DNA from: Loxodes magnus
Lineage: Eukaryota; Ciliophora; Karyorelictea; Loxodida; Loxodidae
Direction of reading: 5' to 3'
DNA length: 64,000 nt
Assembly (NCBI GenBank): GCA_946699065.1
Contig: CAMPDV010002018.1
Location: forward strand, 24,487-88,486
A program made the translations under genes and the position numbers. Position 1 is the first letter of the stretch. Every line of letters starts with the position of its first letter. The notes under the pieces are model-generated. The model worked only from the letters and a program-made list of their open reading frames with translations. It did not search any database and had not been told where the DNA came from. Positions 24,951 to 38,482 of this stretch are shown here, one piece after another.

Positions 24951-26000
24951 AGTTAGTTAGTAGAAGAATCTATTGCTAGTTATTTACTTTTGGATCCAGC
25001 TAAGGCATTTACATTCATAGATTTATGATTTATCCTTAAAAAACGATAACAAATGTTGCAGTTTTAGATAATAGGTAATATACTTCAAAGGTATATTTTT
25101 ATAATTGGAAATAATAGAAAATATTAATGTGACTATTAAGCTAGAAATATTATAGATTTCTCAAGTTAATAAGTCAAGCTAAATAAAGCATAAAATGTAA
25201 ATGAAAAAATAGCCTTTAAGCTAAATAATTATATTTTAGATAAATTAGTAAAGACTAAAACTAAAAATAAATCTTCCAATATAGATAAATATTCATCTTA
25301 AAAAACTATTAAATGACATGATAAAGATAGATAAGGGGAGACAAACTTAGATTTAGTATATCATTTAATATCCTATTTAAATTAAAAAAATAACTTTATC
25401 ATTTAAGGAAAGAAATTAAATCTTAATGAACTTATATAAAATAAATACAATTAAAATTAAATTTATTAGTTCATACTTTATTTGAAGCATGATTCAATTT
25501 AATTTCAAATAGTCCATACTTAAAGAAAAACATATCTTTATTTCTATTTATTAATTTTTAAAACCTAGAGCCAGCTTAGAAAAGCAAATTTAAATATATT
25601 CTAAAAAAGTTCTTATAGTTATTTAAAGAATATGCTTATGCGTTAGAATATAAAGAATGTTTAATTTTAGATATAAAATGATTAAGTTATTTTATCTTAA
25701 GTAATTTTATTTATTCTATTACAAAGTACCAGGATGATAATAATAGTCTAATAAGGCTTAGCCTTTAATCTGCTTATTGGATTTTAAACTATCGAAATTT
25801 ATGTTAAAATAGCCTTTTAATTGTTTTTGAAGGATTAAGATTTAATTATTTTCATAGAAAAAATTGCTTTATTGGTTATAATTAGGAAGTTTATTCTAAA
25901 ATATATACAAGTTATAAGCAAGCTAGTACACTTAAAATGATTTAAACTAGAAAAGTGTATAAAATAACTTAAACAGACCAAATTTAATTGTTAAGCATGC
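24951..26000 (+). pseudogene. Possible degraded LINE-type reverse transcriptase, right-arm copy
   Basis: One plus frame reads SIASYLLLDPAKAFTFIDLW (about 24969-25028), which resembles reverse-transcriptase motif A (LxLDxxKAFDxID). About 100 codons on, the same frame has DRQGETNLDL (25326-25355), resembling motif B (RQGxPLSP). In another frame, KYQDDNNSLIRL (25724-25759) resembles the YxDD box, and 36 residues later comes EGLRFNYFHRK, like the SGLKIN..K segment that follows YADD in LINEs. Against it, the spacing A-B and B-C is wider than usual, the frames differ, and the key residues of motif B are mostly missing. I hold it as a hint only. Confidence 0.35.
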
Positions 26001-29000
26001 AAATAAATAAGATGAAACTTATATATGAAGTTAGTTGGAAAATGAATTTTCCTTACTATAAAGTTAGATTAAACTTATAGTTATTGGTTAGAGTAAAGCT
26101 TATTATTGTTTGACTTATACTTCTAAAATAAAATTATTTAGTATTCACTTTTTATAATTATAAGATAAACTTTCTTATAACTGAAGCAACAAAAATGAGA
26201 TTTTAATTATATCAATAACTTTCTAGTTTCAAATTGATATATCTTAATAATATAATTAATAGTTATATTCTTTAGTAGAAGAATATTCAAATAGCTTAAT
26301 CTAAATTCTCTCATTTTTTAATCTCAGTAGATTTGCTAGTATGTCTAGATAAATTTAGTGCATAGATGATATAGCAGAGGAAAGTTAAAATTTTAATAAT
26401 AGATAATTTAGAATGAGGTATAGATTTAGGTTTTTTATATTACTTAAGAATTTAAAAAATATAAGATAGACTTAACTTCATTAAGTTTTCCCTTCATAAA
26501 CTACTTTAAGCTTTCAAATACTTTGCTATTCTTATAAAGATAAAAGGGCAAATTAATTCTTAATCTTATAAGTCAAAATCTAAATTTAGAACTCTATAAA
26601 AATAGTATATAAAGAAAGCCTTTTAATTACATCTATCTATAATGGTTAAGTGTAGGCAAATTTATTGAGTAAATTAAAATTCAATCCTATTGAAGAATAT
26701 TTCAAGTTATAACTAAATCATTAGCATTAAAAATCTAAACATTAAATGAAAGGAATAATTTAGATTATAACAAATCATTTCTAAGATCCAAGGAAAAAGA
26801 TTATCTATAATAGACTAAGCAACAATATGTATAAACTAAATCATTAGAGCGATAATAATTCTATCAGGTTAAATATTAATGTCTTTGTAATTTTAATTTC
26901 ATTCACTATCTTAGCATAGCTCATTAACTATTTTTATCTTCATATACTAACAAATTAAAAAATATTAAAGACAAAAGATAAAATTATTTTATCTTAAACA
27001 AAAAATTTGAAGCTTAATTGATAAATTTAGTCTCATAGCATCAATTATAGAAGTATTTGTTACTATTATTGTTCTGCCAAAAACTATTTTCATTTCTTCA
27101 TTTTAAAAAACATAAGAAAGAACATAATTTTAATAAATCCTGCTATAGCAACTAGTTCTTCTTAGTTTTAGCGATGATAGAAATTTATTTTAAGTTTTAT
27201 AAAAATGGCCCAAAGATTATATTTAATTTCAAATGTTGAAAAAATTGATTAAAGAGAGAATTTTAAATTACTAAGGTATGAGTCTCCTAAAAATAAAAAT
27301 AAAGGTAGAATAGATTTATTTTAATCATGGATATATAAGTTTATAAATTAGTGTTTAAGCATAAAATATTAGCTACTATATTATAATTAAGATAATTAAA
27401 GTTAATAAACTTATTCTTTATTTAGTTTACTTTTCACTAATAATTAAGCTTTTTGACTATCATTTTAGCTACATTTTTATGTGGTATAATTGATTTACAT
27501 AAATCCTTTACTAAATTAGGGTATATTTTAATTTAAGGAATAAAATTAAAATCTTTAAATAATAGTATCTTAAAGTGGTTTAATATGATGGTTTGCTTGC
27601 GAGTCACTCTTTTTTTTTAAGCTCTATATAGTATATAATTTGGAATGAAAAAGAAATAAAACATTTTTTATATTAAGAATCAAATATAATTTATAAAGTG
27701 ATGATTTAGGAGATTATTTTTAAGTTTCTCTATTTAAGTACTTAAAATCTATTCAATTTATTTCTTAAAGCTATTTGGCTTTTATTCTAATATTAGTTAA
27801 TTTGCTTTAAATCATAAGTATTTGATATCATTTATACGATTTTGTTTATTTTGCTTTTTATGCTTTTCTTTATTTATTTTTATTATATAGTAACTTTTTT
27901 TTAATTGTATGATCAACCTTATAGCTCAGTGAGATTTATTTCGAAGATCCATAAATATGAAATAGGAATAAATTCCTAAAAATTGATAGTTATTTATCAA
28001 AAGTTAGCAATAAGTTACTCTAACTTACATTTTCAAGATTTTGAAGCAAATTTATTGCTATTTTCATCCAGAATCACTAATTTATTAGTGCAAAGCTTTA
28101 AAAAATTAACTAAAGCATATTTTATTTGTTATAAGTACAACTGTAGACTTTAAAGAAATAATTATATATTAGGTCAAATGTAAGAAAGAATAAAAGATTT
28201 TGCATATATGATATTAAATCTACTCTGATTAACTTTTTAAAAGCAAGTTAGCAAAGATAATAATTGAAATACTAAAGATTGAATAATTTCTTATATCTTT
28301 GTAAATAACTTTTGCAGACTAAGTTTTAAACTTTTGCTTTAAATAAGTTGGTGATTTAGAATTGATAAAGCAAGGAAGTTTTATTGTTAATTATTAAAAT
28401 TTCTTTAAGGTAATTAAAACAATTAAAAAATAGAAAAAATATAATAAACAACTAGATTTATGTAGCTAAGTTTTATAGCTCTAATAAAATCAATTATTAA
28501 CTATAATTTTAGTTTGCATCATTATATTTTTTTAAATCTCATTCTTTTATTTCACAGGTAGTTTAAACTGTTTTAACTTTGCTCCTAAATTTTTAGATTT
28601 GTGCTAAATAATTTAGAGATTCTAATCTTCTAGTAGATGATTAATTTTTAGGTGAAAGTAAAAAGCTTCTAATTTTGATTTGGGATAAAGTTTTTAAATT
28701 AATTTTTTTCCTTTAAGATTATTCTTATAATTATGCTTTATCTCTCTCATTCTTAAGGTTTATTATTTATTAGTCAAATAAATATATTAAAATAATAACT
28801 AAGTACACTTGTAGATCTATCTTAAGGCTATTTAATATCCTTAACTATTTTATTATTTTCTTTATTGGATGATTGAGTTTTATTCATTATTTATAATTAT
28901 GATGTTGTGAGTAATCAAAACTATTTGAATTATATATCATCAAGTAAGTTATAAGAAGTTTATACCAAAGCTACTATAACCCTAGCTTAATTAAGCTTAT

Positions 29001-31086
29001 TTTATAATTTTAATTTTTGTATATTTTCTTTTAAATAAAGCTATAATATCTTGCTCATTTTAAAAATCATTTTCATTTGAAGTATCTAGAAGTAATAGTA
29101 AGGCCTTTCATTTTTACATTTTGATGAAACAAATATTTATTTTGCATACCTAAATTTTGTTCTCTATTCAATTTTTCAATAAAAATTACTAAAAGGTTCT
29201 GTATTGAATTTAAATTAAAGCATTGCTAAATAAAATACTATTTTAAATTAATTTATCTTTAGCATATTTAGATTTATGAATGTTTTGTAATTTTCATTTA
29301 TGGCTTCTTTTAATTATATTGGTGTTTCCATTAATTTTTTATAAATCACAAATAAATTTTTTGAGATAAAAATTAAATCTTTATAATTATATCCTTTTAG
29401 TCATTATGAATCAACTTTTAACTTATTAGCAATATATTTATGAGCTGCCTGCACATTTTTTAGATTTATTCTAAAATATTAATTTAATGGTATAAAACAA
29501 GAGGAAAACTTTGCTTCCCAAGATTTAAAAATAGTTTTAGGTTTTTTATCATCTAAAATAATTGTAATTTATCCTTTTAAGTCTGAATTATAAATTGTTC
29601 TCCTTTAATTTTAGTAAGATAATTATGTTCTTGAAATATTAGATCATAAGCTTATATAACTTAGACTACAATTTTTATTTTAAGAACTTAAATTAAATCA
29701 TAAAATTTAGCTAGATTCATTTATTAACTTGTGATATAGAAGCACTTCCTTTATAAGTAGATAGAAATAGACTAATTATTAATAATTGAATATAACTTTT
29801 TTAATATTTATCTAAAAACTTATTTCTTAAAAAACAAAATGAAGATACGCTTTCGATAATAGAAATCAAAGAGAATAAAGATTTTACTTGTATTTAGCCA
29901 ATTAACCTTTTTTAGCTCCATTTATAGATTTAATCTTAGCAATTGAAGCAAAAGTATTTTTTCCACCCCAGATATATAATAAATTAGTTCTTAAATTGAA
30001 TATGATCTCAATAGGAATTTGATTTATAATAGTGAATGAATAATAAAAGCTTCTTAAATTAAAAATATAAAATCTAAGCTAAGAGTAAAATAATAAATTA
30101 TATACAACTAAATTAAATTTACAATCTAATCATTTTATTATTTAAATTACTTATTTTTATATCTTTCAAACTTAAATTTCAAATAGTCAGTGAGGAATTA
30201 ATAATGTTGATAGATATTAATAATAAATATAGACGGATAATAATAACTTTATTTAAGCACTTCGTCAAAAATAAAATTTAATATTATAAGCGAATGTTTA
30301 TTTATTAATATTTATGAGGAATTTCTATAAATCTTTTAGACTCAAAATTTATTTTTGCTACTTAATTATGATATTCTTAATATGCTTTTTAGTAATTTAT
30401 ATCTCTTTCTCTCCATTTATTATAAATTTATGTTTCGATTAAATAAGAAACTTATTCCTAATTTTTACTCTTTGATTGTATTAATGCAAATACTTTTGTG
30501 CAAAACTTTAATTTAATCATCTAAATTAACAAATAATTATTTTCTATTTCATAAATTATCTTAAGTTGAAATGTTGCTAAAACTACTTAATGAGTTTTTA
30601 TTTTATTTTAATCATGTATACTCTCAATGTGACTAAATAACTCTATCATAAATACCACTTCAAGTCATTTAAATGATATCTTTTAAAAAGTTTTAAAGTT
30701 CATCATAAGCAATAGTTAAATACTTCTATAATTGTTTATATTTTTCTTCGTTGCTCATATTTTTTATTTTTAATTAACTTTAGTTCGGTATTTACTGGAA
30801 TGCTTTAGACATCAATTTTCTAAATCATATTTGTCTATGCTTTTCTCATTCCCTACTACTTTCTTACACATGATATAATAGTTCTTTATATTTTCTTTAG
30901 CATCTAAGATATGACTCATGTATAAAAGTAATTATGCTTAGAAAAATTCGGAAAGATAAAAAGTAGAAAAATTAAAAAAACATACAATTTATAAAGAATA
31001 AAAACATTAGCAATTTAATTTTTCAAATAGGCAAGATTCATTTAATAGATATGCATTCATAATTTGAAATTAATATAAATAAATAA

Positions 31087-31872
31087 TCATTCCGCAATTA
31101 GAACTACTTCGTAACTACCACTATCTTTGATTTTCATATTGCTTAACCACTTGTTTTCTTATATCTCTACATCAGATCTATAAACCTCGTACACAATACT
31201 TTCCTTTTTACCCTACTCACTCTATTAACTCTATTAAATTTCTTGGCTTTTAATCTACTCTTTCTTCTCTATCTCTTATAACTATCCACTTTTACGTAGC
31301 TTGTTTATTAAAGTTAAAGTGTGACTCTTTACCTAGTTTTCATTTCTTGTTCCTAACATTTTAGATATTTATGACCATTTAGGTCCTAACTTTAAATATA
31401 AGTTCACTAGAACTTCGTTTTCTTTCTCCGTTCATTCTCCTTCTAAATCTTAAAACTTACTTTTTAAATAAGGATTTAAGTAATTAGTCCATCTTTCTCT
31501 TACTTGCTTTGAATCTTTTACTTATCTATTTTCATAAAGTTAGAAGTTAATTTATTTTGCTATCTAACTCCAAGATTATTTTTCTATTTTAAGTCTAAAT
31601 AAAATTTAATCTTCTTAGAGACTCCAACTAGCTCTGTTACGATTCTTAGAGTTGTATCCTTTGAAGCTTCTTTTTCTCATTTGAGGAATTTTTATTTAAG
31701 AGTTACATATTTGATGCAACTCTTCCTTCTGCAAAGAAGTAAGAGCGCTTGGACTAAAACTCTGACAAAGGGTGTCGGGTATTAGATTACTTTACTGAAG
31801 ACTTTAGTCTTAGTAATCGTTAGTGACCTGAATAGTTTCTATCAAGTGATTTTATAAGCTTAGCTGTTTCAT
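31087..31872 (-). CDS. Two-repeat Myb DNA-binding protein, copy 4 (intact)
   Basis: This minus-strand gene encodes 261 residues and has the same length and domain order as copy 3: Gln/Ser-rich leader, Myb repeat 1 (ASWSLQED, QSWSQIA, RERWTNYLNP), Myb repeat 2 (GEWTEKENEVL, PKWSQISKML, TRNENQVKSHTLTLI), and an acidic end YEVVLIAE. TGA serves both as Trp in GEW and as the stop (31087-31089). Differences from copy 3 cluster in the tail (EVYRSDVEIQENK against EVQRFDGEVQEIK) and leave the Myb core nearly unchanged. It lies in inverted orientation to copy 3 at the other end of the roughly 8.7 kb unit, and so forms a gene-bearing terminal inverted repeat with it. Confidence 0.9.
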
Positions 31873-33659
31873 TTTTATAAAATTAGATTAATGACTTTAA
31901 AAGCTTTACTGATTTAAACTAACGGGAATTTAAATTAAAAGTGATTGGATGTTGCTTGATGAAATTAAAATTTCACTCCAATTAAATTTTGAAGGATGCT
32001 AGAAAGTTTTCAATTATAACAAGTTTCTACCCCAAGAGTTATATTGTTATATTATTGTATTATAGGAACTAATTTATAAAACAGTTAAAATTTATCTCAA
32101 TTATTAGTTTAATCTCTTAACGAACATAAAAATACATCAGAATGGATAACATTTTCAAAAATTAATATTAATTTTAATTTATTTTAAACACTAAATCTAA
32201 ATATCTAAAATGAGTCTATCTAATTAAAATATCACATCTTTGAAGTTATTATCTAAATTAGGCAAAAGTTAAGCAGTTAAATTATAACCTTATTGTTCTT
32301 CTTTAGATTTAAATTAATAGAGAAATTAAATTATTTTATCTTCTAAAGTAAGTGAAGCTTCTTATAAATAGGAATAAAAATTAAATTTTTCTAAGTATAA
32401 AATATTTATTTTAGAGATCTTCGAAATTCTCTTTTTGCTTCTTTAATTTAATCTATCCTAGATATTATAAATAGATATTCAAGTAGGCATAATTTATAAA
32501 ATAAATATAGCCTTAGCCTTTAAAGATGTGAGTATTTAAAGGGATTTAATACAATTTAATTAACTTTAGCATGTTTATAAAATAAATGGTAGCTTTCTTT
32601 AATCTTTTTTAATTATAAGAATAGCACTATCCTGCTAATGCTGAGTAATTGATTATATACCTATTTGTTTATTTATCAATATGCTTTAATTGAACTAAAT
32701 AAACTAAGTATGCTTTCACTAAAATATATTTGGTTAGGGCGATAAAAGCAATTTTGAATTTTTTCCAGTCAAAATTAATAAAGATTTTCATATATTATGA
32801 GATATTGACTCTATTAAGGTTTAAGGTATGAAACTTAATCTTAATATTGTTATAAAAGTAAATATTCTTATTACATACTATCAATTAAAGTAATAACTAC
32901 ATCATTACTAAAATGCTTTAAATCGCCTGCTCTCTTCATGTAAAGTATCTTAATACCATGAATTTAGTTGAACACCTAAGTCTATTAAGAATATGTGCTA
33001 TTAATTTTGCAGCAAAAGAATGCTTAGTATGCATTAAATAATTGAGGCTAAGTAAAAAAGTTTTAAAATCTAATTAATTTAAATAAATACCCTATGATAG
33101 TTATACCATAACTAAGTTTAATAATTAAATTTGTCTTATAATACTATAAATAGATAGCCTAGTTCTTTAAGCTTAATTAAAACTGTTTAATAGTTCTATT
33201 GTACTTATTTTACTCTGTACTCTAGTGCTTCTTAATATTTATGACATTCTAAGGTTATAGCTTAATATAATTTTTTTAATTTTAATGTAGATAATAGCTT
33301 TTAACATTATTTGAATAAAGCTAAAAGGATAAGATTATATTTATTATAATCAAAGTATTGAGAATGTAATAAGTCTTATATTACTTTAGAAGGTTTTAAG
33401 TTGATATAGAAATAGATTTATTAAGATGAATGAACCTAAGTTAAATAAATATAATTAAACTATCCAAAGGTTAAATTTTCTCTTTATAAATCATATAGTA
33501 TATCAATTAAGACTTTTAAGCAAACATGTAAATATCTTCTTTAGGAGAAAAATGATGATATATATGTATAATTATATAAATCATAAAAGTAAACCTTGAT
33601 ACTAATTAAAAATATATATATGTCTATTATTTAAGAGTATATTGCATATGACTTATCAA

Positions 33660-34392
33660 CAATACTAGGTTTTTTAAAGCTATATCCTTCTTTTAATTAA
33701 TCACAGCTATTTAAATAAAATCTTTATGATTGTGCCATACTAACTTTATAATATACGCATAGTACTATCTTTATATTATAAAATTTAATTATTCTACCCC
33801 AAATAATACTTAAGAAGATCTAACTATAGCAGCAATTTATACAGATATAACTATGCAAAATGTGAATGTAGCTATATAACCTCATAGCAGCTTTTAATAA
33901 AATATATGAATATTGATATTAAATACCTCTTTCTAAGTTCACTAATAGCTTTTATTAGTTCTTTACTAATTCTTATCTAAATATAGATTAAATATCCTAA
34001 GAAATAAGCTTACTATCTATTACATTTAAACAGTATAAAAGCTTTATAAAATGTATACAGAATAATTACTAGCAACTACTATTTTCTATAGATAAATCGT
34101 TTTATTTTTAAGCTATTAGCAATCAAGTTTTTCAGCTATATATTAAAAAAGAGGTTGGGAGGAAGATAAGATAGTATTTCAATTTTTATAATTAAAATTA
34201 GGGTGAACGATGAGGTAAGATTAATTGAAGGAGGTAATTAAGATATAAAAAGATATGATTATGTTAAAGATTAATAGAATAGCTTAAAAGGTTCATAACA
34301 CAAAGTAATTATACAGTAGTGAAATATGCATATGATTCTTACTGGTATTTTAAAAATTAAATTATATTATATTATACTTCTAATCTGATAAA
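33660..34392. other. AT-rich intergenic DNA upstream of the CCCH gene
   Basis: Unique AT-rich DNA follows the end of the right arm. I see no gene or RNA. It should contain the promoter of the next gene, but I recognise no signal. Confidence 0.5.
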
Positions 34393-35214
34393 ATGAATAA
34401 CTTAGGAGAAGAAAGTAGAAAATAACTGGAGTAGACTTAAAAAAGAGTAAGAAAAGACTCTGAGTTTCAAGAAAAATTTAAGACAGAGATTTGTAAGAAC
34501 TGGGAACTTGAGAATTGCTAATTCGGTGATAAATGTGCTTTTGCACATGGATATGATGAGGTTAGAAAGGTAAAGCACCATAAAAATTATAAAACGAAGA
34601 AATGTACTCATTTTCATGAAAAAGGCTGATGTCCTTATGGTAAGAGGTGCTAGTTTGCCCATTATAAGTACACAAATCCTTCATCAAAGATAGTTCTTTA
34701 AAATGAACCAGAAGGACCTGCTAACGATTCTTAGGTTGCTACTACTGAAGTAAAGCAATAAATAATAGCATCCGAAAGCAAGATCTCACCTAATCTTTTC
34801 AATTCATTCTGTTATAGGAAATTTTTAGATTCCCCTGAAAGCTTCCAGAAAAGTGGGCAAAGACTTAATGTATTTATTTAAATATAAAAGCTTGGAGAAA
34901 ATCAAGACGAAAACTAGGGAGAAGAAAGTAGAGTATCTAATTAGATAAATTAAAGAACAAATTGCTAATTTGAATAAAATTCATTTTCTGAAACGATCAA
35001 ATACTTTCTCTATTTATTGTTTGAAAAAGGGAAATTAAACTAATTAAGCTTTTCCTTTAAACTTAATTTTAATTATGTTCTATTCAAACTTAATTACCTT
35101 ATTTATACTTTGAGTAAATTGAAACTATTTTCGAACATTTAGTCTTAAAGAAACAACTAAACCACTCTTAATTTTCAAGCCGGCTTCTTATTTTTATCTT
35201 ATGTATCCCGCTGA
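34393..35214 (+). CDS. Tandem CCCH zinc-finger RNA-binding protein (TTP/TIS11-like)
   Basis: From ATG 34393, two CCCH fingers appear early: CKNWELENCQFGDKCAFAH (CX7CX5CX3H) and CTHFHEKGWCPYGKRCQFAH (CX8CX5CX3H), with KTEIC and KTKKC lead-ins typical of the tristetraprolin family. Members bind AU-rich RNA and control mRNA stability, in cytoplasm or nucleus. The Trp in KGWCPYG is TGA (34626-34628), where the family has an aromatic residue. A later Ser/Gln-rich stretch includes RKFLDSPESFQKSGQRLNVF, like the C-terminal tails of ciliate relatives. The first in-frame TGA that could be the stop is 35212-35214 (273 residues). The last 60-70 residues are AT-driven and hydrophobic, so the true end may be nearer 35.0 kb through an unseen intron or a sequence error. 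Confidence 0.85.
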
Positions 35215-36997
35215 ATTTGTAGTTAATAACAGCGAATTCAAAAATTTGCTAATGTTAATAATTTTCAGTCAATGCTTTTAATAATTTAGACCTTAAACTT
35301 ATAATGAATGCTTCCTTTATTAGATTGATTAAAAATTACAAAATTTTAGGTATAAACTTGCTTTTTCAAGGTATTTCTAATTAGTTATTTAAGAGAAAGA
35401 TTAAATTCTAAGCACATTTCAGTATTTTTACCTTTATAGTTTTGGGTGAAAGAGTGACAGAGGTAAAATATAAAGTCTCATGTAATAAAGTAATCTCTGA
35501 ATTATTTACTATGGATCTTTTACCTAAAGCTGAGTTCTCTTCCAATCTATTAAAAAAACTCTCTATCAAGCTTATATGAACCTCCTGATTTTTTATCTGT
35601 TTTCAACTAAAATGAATAGTAAACTGAAATCTCATTAAAAGTAGAAAATGAAGAAGTTAAATGCAAAATTAATTGACTTATATATACATCAAATCTTTAC
35701 CCTTATATCCTAATTATAAAATAAATATTAATTTGCACATTAGAATAAATGACTAGATTTAAAATAGTTAAGAAATATAATGGCTTAAGCTTTATAAATT
35801 GCAAGAATCAACATTTAGAAAGAAATAGTAAATAAGCTTAAGGAAATTGAGTAAATAACTCACTATCATTTAATTACTAAAAAATATATCAAAATACCAG
35901 TTAAATAAATGTCGCCTTAGTAATTTAACTTAAACCTCTTGATTAAATAAATATCAATCAGTATCTTAAAAATTACCATTTGAAAGTACTAAAAAAATAT
36001 AAATAAAAAGCTGGAGTAACTATAACAAAAAATGCTTGATGGTTTTTAAAAGAAAAAATAAAATATTTTCCTTTTGGGTATCCTTGCTCAACTCTTCTCT
36101 GCTTTTATTCTATAAATTTAATTATAAAATAATTTTTATTAGCTTGCTTAATTACTCTTTAAATAAGTTCATATTAATCTGTGATTACTCTTAATTAAAA
36201 TTAAAATGCTTAATTAGCTCTTATTATCTATTTAATTCTAATCTACCTGGTTTACTCTATTTCTAGCTAAAAAGATAGATATTTGTGCAAGCTTTGTTTA
36301 AAGTATTAGATTAAGGTACTAATTCTCTAACTGTATTGATAATCATAAAATATCAAATTTTTCTTTAATTGTGATTGATTTTCATTTTTATTTTTCTAAG
36401 GTTTTTCGAATTTCTTTCTTATTGATTTTTAGTCAAAAAGATATTTAATCATTCCACTAGCAAGGTTGATTATTTAGCTAAAATCCTTATTGTAAACCTT
36501 CATAAGCATACTTATTTTTATGCTCATCTATTGCTAATTAGTTCACACAATTACTATATCTTAATTCTATTAAAGTGGAAGGATTAATTTATAACAAAAT
36601 TATGAAGCTTTGAAATCAAATTTATAAAAGCTGGATTACAATCTTTCATGGTCTTAGATAATCTATTAATTTCCACTTAAAAGAGATAAATCTTAATCCA
36701 TAGAAATGAAAAAATAAAAGCATAAGGTAATATAGTGATATAAGGTAAAATAGGTATATCATAAATTGAAATAAGAGGGATAGAGTATTAGTTAATAGCT
36801 TCTATAGTAATAATATTTAAATGATAAGGCTAATGAAGATGGTTAAGGCTCAATAGAATTTTTAGATTCTAATGTAAATAGTAAAAAGTTTTATTGTAAG
36901 TTCAAAACTTGGAATTATACAGAAACACTCTGAAAGAAAGAAAAAATTGATCATAAATTAATTTCAATAGATAAAATAGAATTATTCAGGAATAAAT
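35215..36997. other. AT-rich intergenic DNA
   Basis: No gene, RNA or repeat is recognised. It separates the CCCH gene from the kinase, both on the plus strand, and is too long for an operon-like arrangement. Confidence 0.55.
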
Positions 36998-38482
36998 ATG
37001 TCAATTGAAATTATAGGGTAGTTTAGAATCATTTAAAAACTTGGAGGAGGAGGTTAAGGGTAGGTTTTTTTAGCAGTGGAAAGGGAATTTCCTATTGGGT
37101 TTGAAAAAAAATGACCTCCGAATGTATTTCCTCAGTAATATAGAGCTTTGAAAATAATTACTAATGATTGCGTTCCTAAGAATGTACCTAATAGATAACA
37201 AATAACTGAACTTTTAACTAGAAGAGAAATACAGAACACAACAACGGTTAATTCTGAAAACATAGTCAAAATTTACTATTATTTCATGGATGAATAAGAC
37301 AAAGTTTGAACTGTTTCTGAGTATGTTTCAGGAGGATCACTTAAGCAGTATATGTTATAAAAAAAAAAGCTTAATGAAGTATAAGCTAAGAGTTTATTTA
37401 AAGATTTATGCAAAGCTTTAAAATGCTTAAGTGACAAGAATATTGTACACAGAGACATAAAGCCTGAAAACCTTCTACTAACTGATACGTCTGATTAACC
37501 TACCTTAAAAGTAGCTGATCTTGGCTTATCGAAAAATTTGTCTTATTAAAACAATCAAGATACGGTCGTTGGAACAAGATCTTACTAAGCACCAGAAGTT
37601 TATAATAAAAAGCATAAATAAAGCTTAAAAATTGATATTTGAAGCGCAGGATGCGTGCTTTACTACATGCTCTCAGGTGAAAAATTAATTTAATATGACA
37701 CTTAAGGATTTATGAGATCATTTGGACTATCAGGTTAGATTAAAGGCTACTTTTCTAAGCTTCAATGTAGTGACCAATGTAAACATTTATTAGAATTTAT
37801 GTTACAACATGACCCAAATAAGCGTTTCAGTATCTAGCAAGTTATGGAACATTAATGGTTTAAAGAGCAATAAAAAATATACTATTAGACTTTACCAACC
37901 AATATGATGATAATGCAAAAGAACTCAATAGAACAATTTAAATAAATGGGAATAGGGTGACTTAATGCTTACTATTCTAGCAACGATATATACGATATTA
38001 AAATGGCTTTTCTAAAAATAGCCAATTTCATTCTTTTTTAAATAACTTCAACGGTAGACTCCAGCTAAATATCTTAATAGCAAAATAAAGAAATCATTGA
38101 GTATATTGATTATATTGGCTAGCAAATAGAAAGTTTGAATAATTAAATACCTTTAAATTACTAGAGAATGTCTATTGAAATCATTTTAATTAAAATAAAA
38201 TAGCATCCTCTGTATAACGAGATATACCTCAATGAAAAGACACTAAGATCATTTCTGAGTATTTAAGATACAAATTATTTAGATGAGAAAGAAGATCAAG
38301 AGATTTAGTAATGAAATAGTGAGGAGGACAAAGATCAATAATTTTTCGAAGATATGAAAAACTAGATAAAAACTAACCCAAACCTTTTACTAAATCAAAA
38401 TCAATAAATAGCTTAAAATATACAGCAAACTTTCCAAAACTATTAAGCCCCTCAAATCGAAGAAGTAGAAGAATGGGACTGA
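36998..38482 (+). CDS. Serine/threonine protein kinase
   Basis: The gene encodes 494 residues. The kinase domain runs from about residue 8 to 288: glycine loop LGGGGQGQVFLAVE, Lys52 in YRALKII, helix-C Glu77 in RREIQ, catalytic loop HRDIKPENLLL (Asp153), metal-binding DLG (Asp174, where most kinases have DFG), GTRSYQAPE, and IDIWSAGCVLYYMLSG. It ends with HDPNKRFSIQQVMEHQWF. Five in-frame TGA codons read as Trp (residues 39, 104, 215, 321 and 439). That at 215 is the nearly invariant Trp of subdomain IX, which strongly supports the code. There is a short insert between the glycine loop and Lys52 (around 30-48). The 200-residue Gln/Glu-rich C-terminus has no recognised domain. It is an active-looking Ser/Thr kinase; I cannot place its subfamily. 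The gene ends TGA, followed by A/T-rich DNA. Confidence 0.96.

Larger units (their letters stand above)
23026..33659. repeat. Right arm of a large inverted repeat
   Basis: This is the reverse complement of 4181-15820, ending at TTGATAAGTCATAT-like sequence read on the minus strand (33659). It holds the two intact Myb copies facing each other (23135-23920 plus, 31087-31872 minus) and lacks both insertions seen in the left arm. It is therefore the cleaner version of the structure. The region between the Myb copies (about 7.2 kb) is AT-rich; its first part may hold a degraded reverse transcriptase. Homology with the left arm continues beyond the outer Myb copy (31873-33659 against 4181-5960). 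Confidence 0.9.

Noticed and set aside
34402-34662. Minus-strand frame opposite the CCCH gene
   Set aside because: It is a shadow of the two zinc fingers, which are unmistakable on the plus strand.
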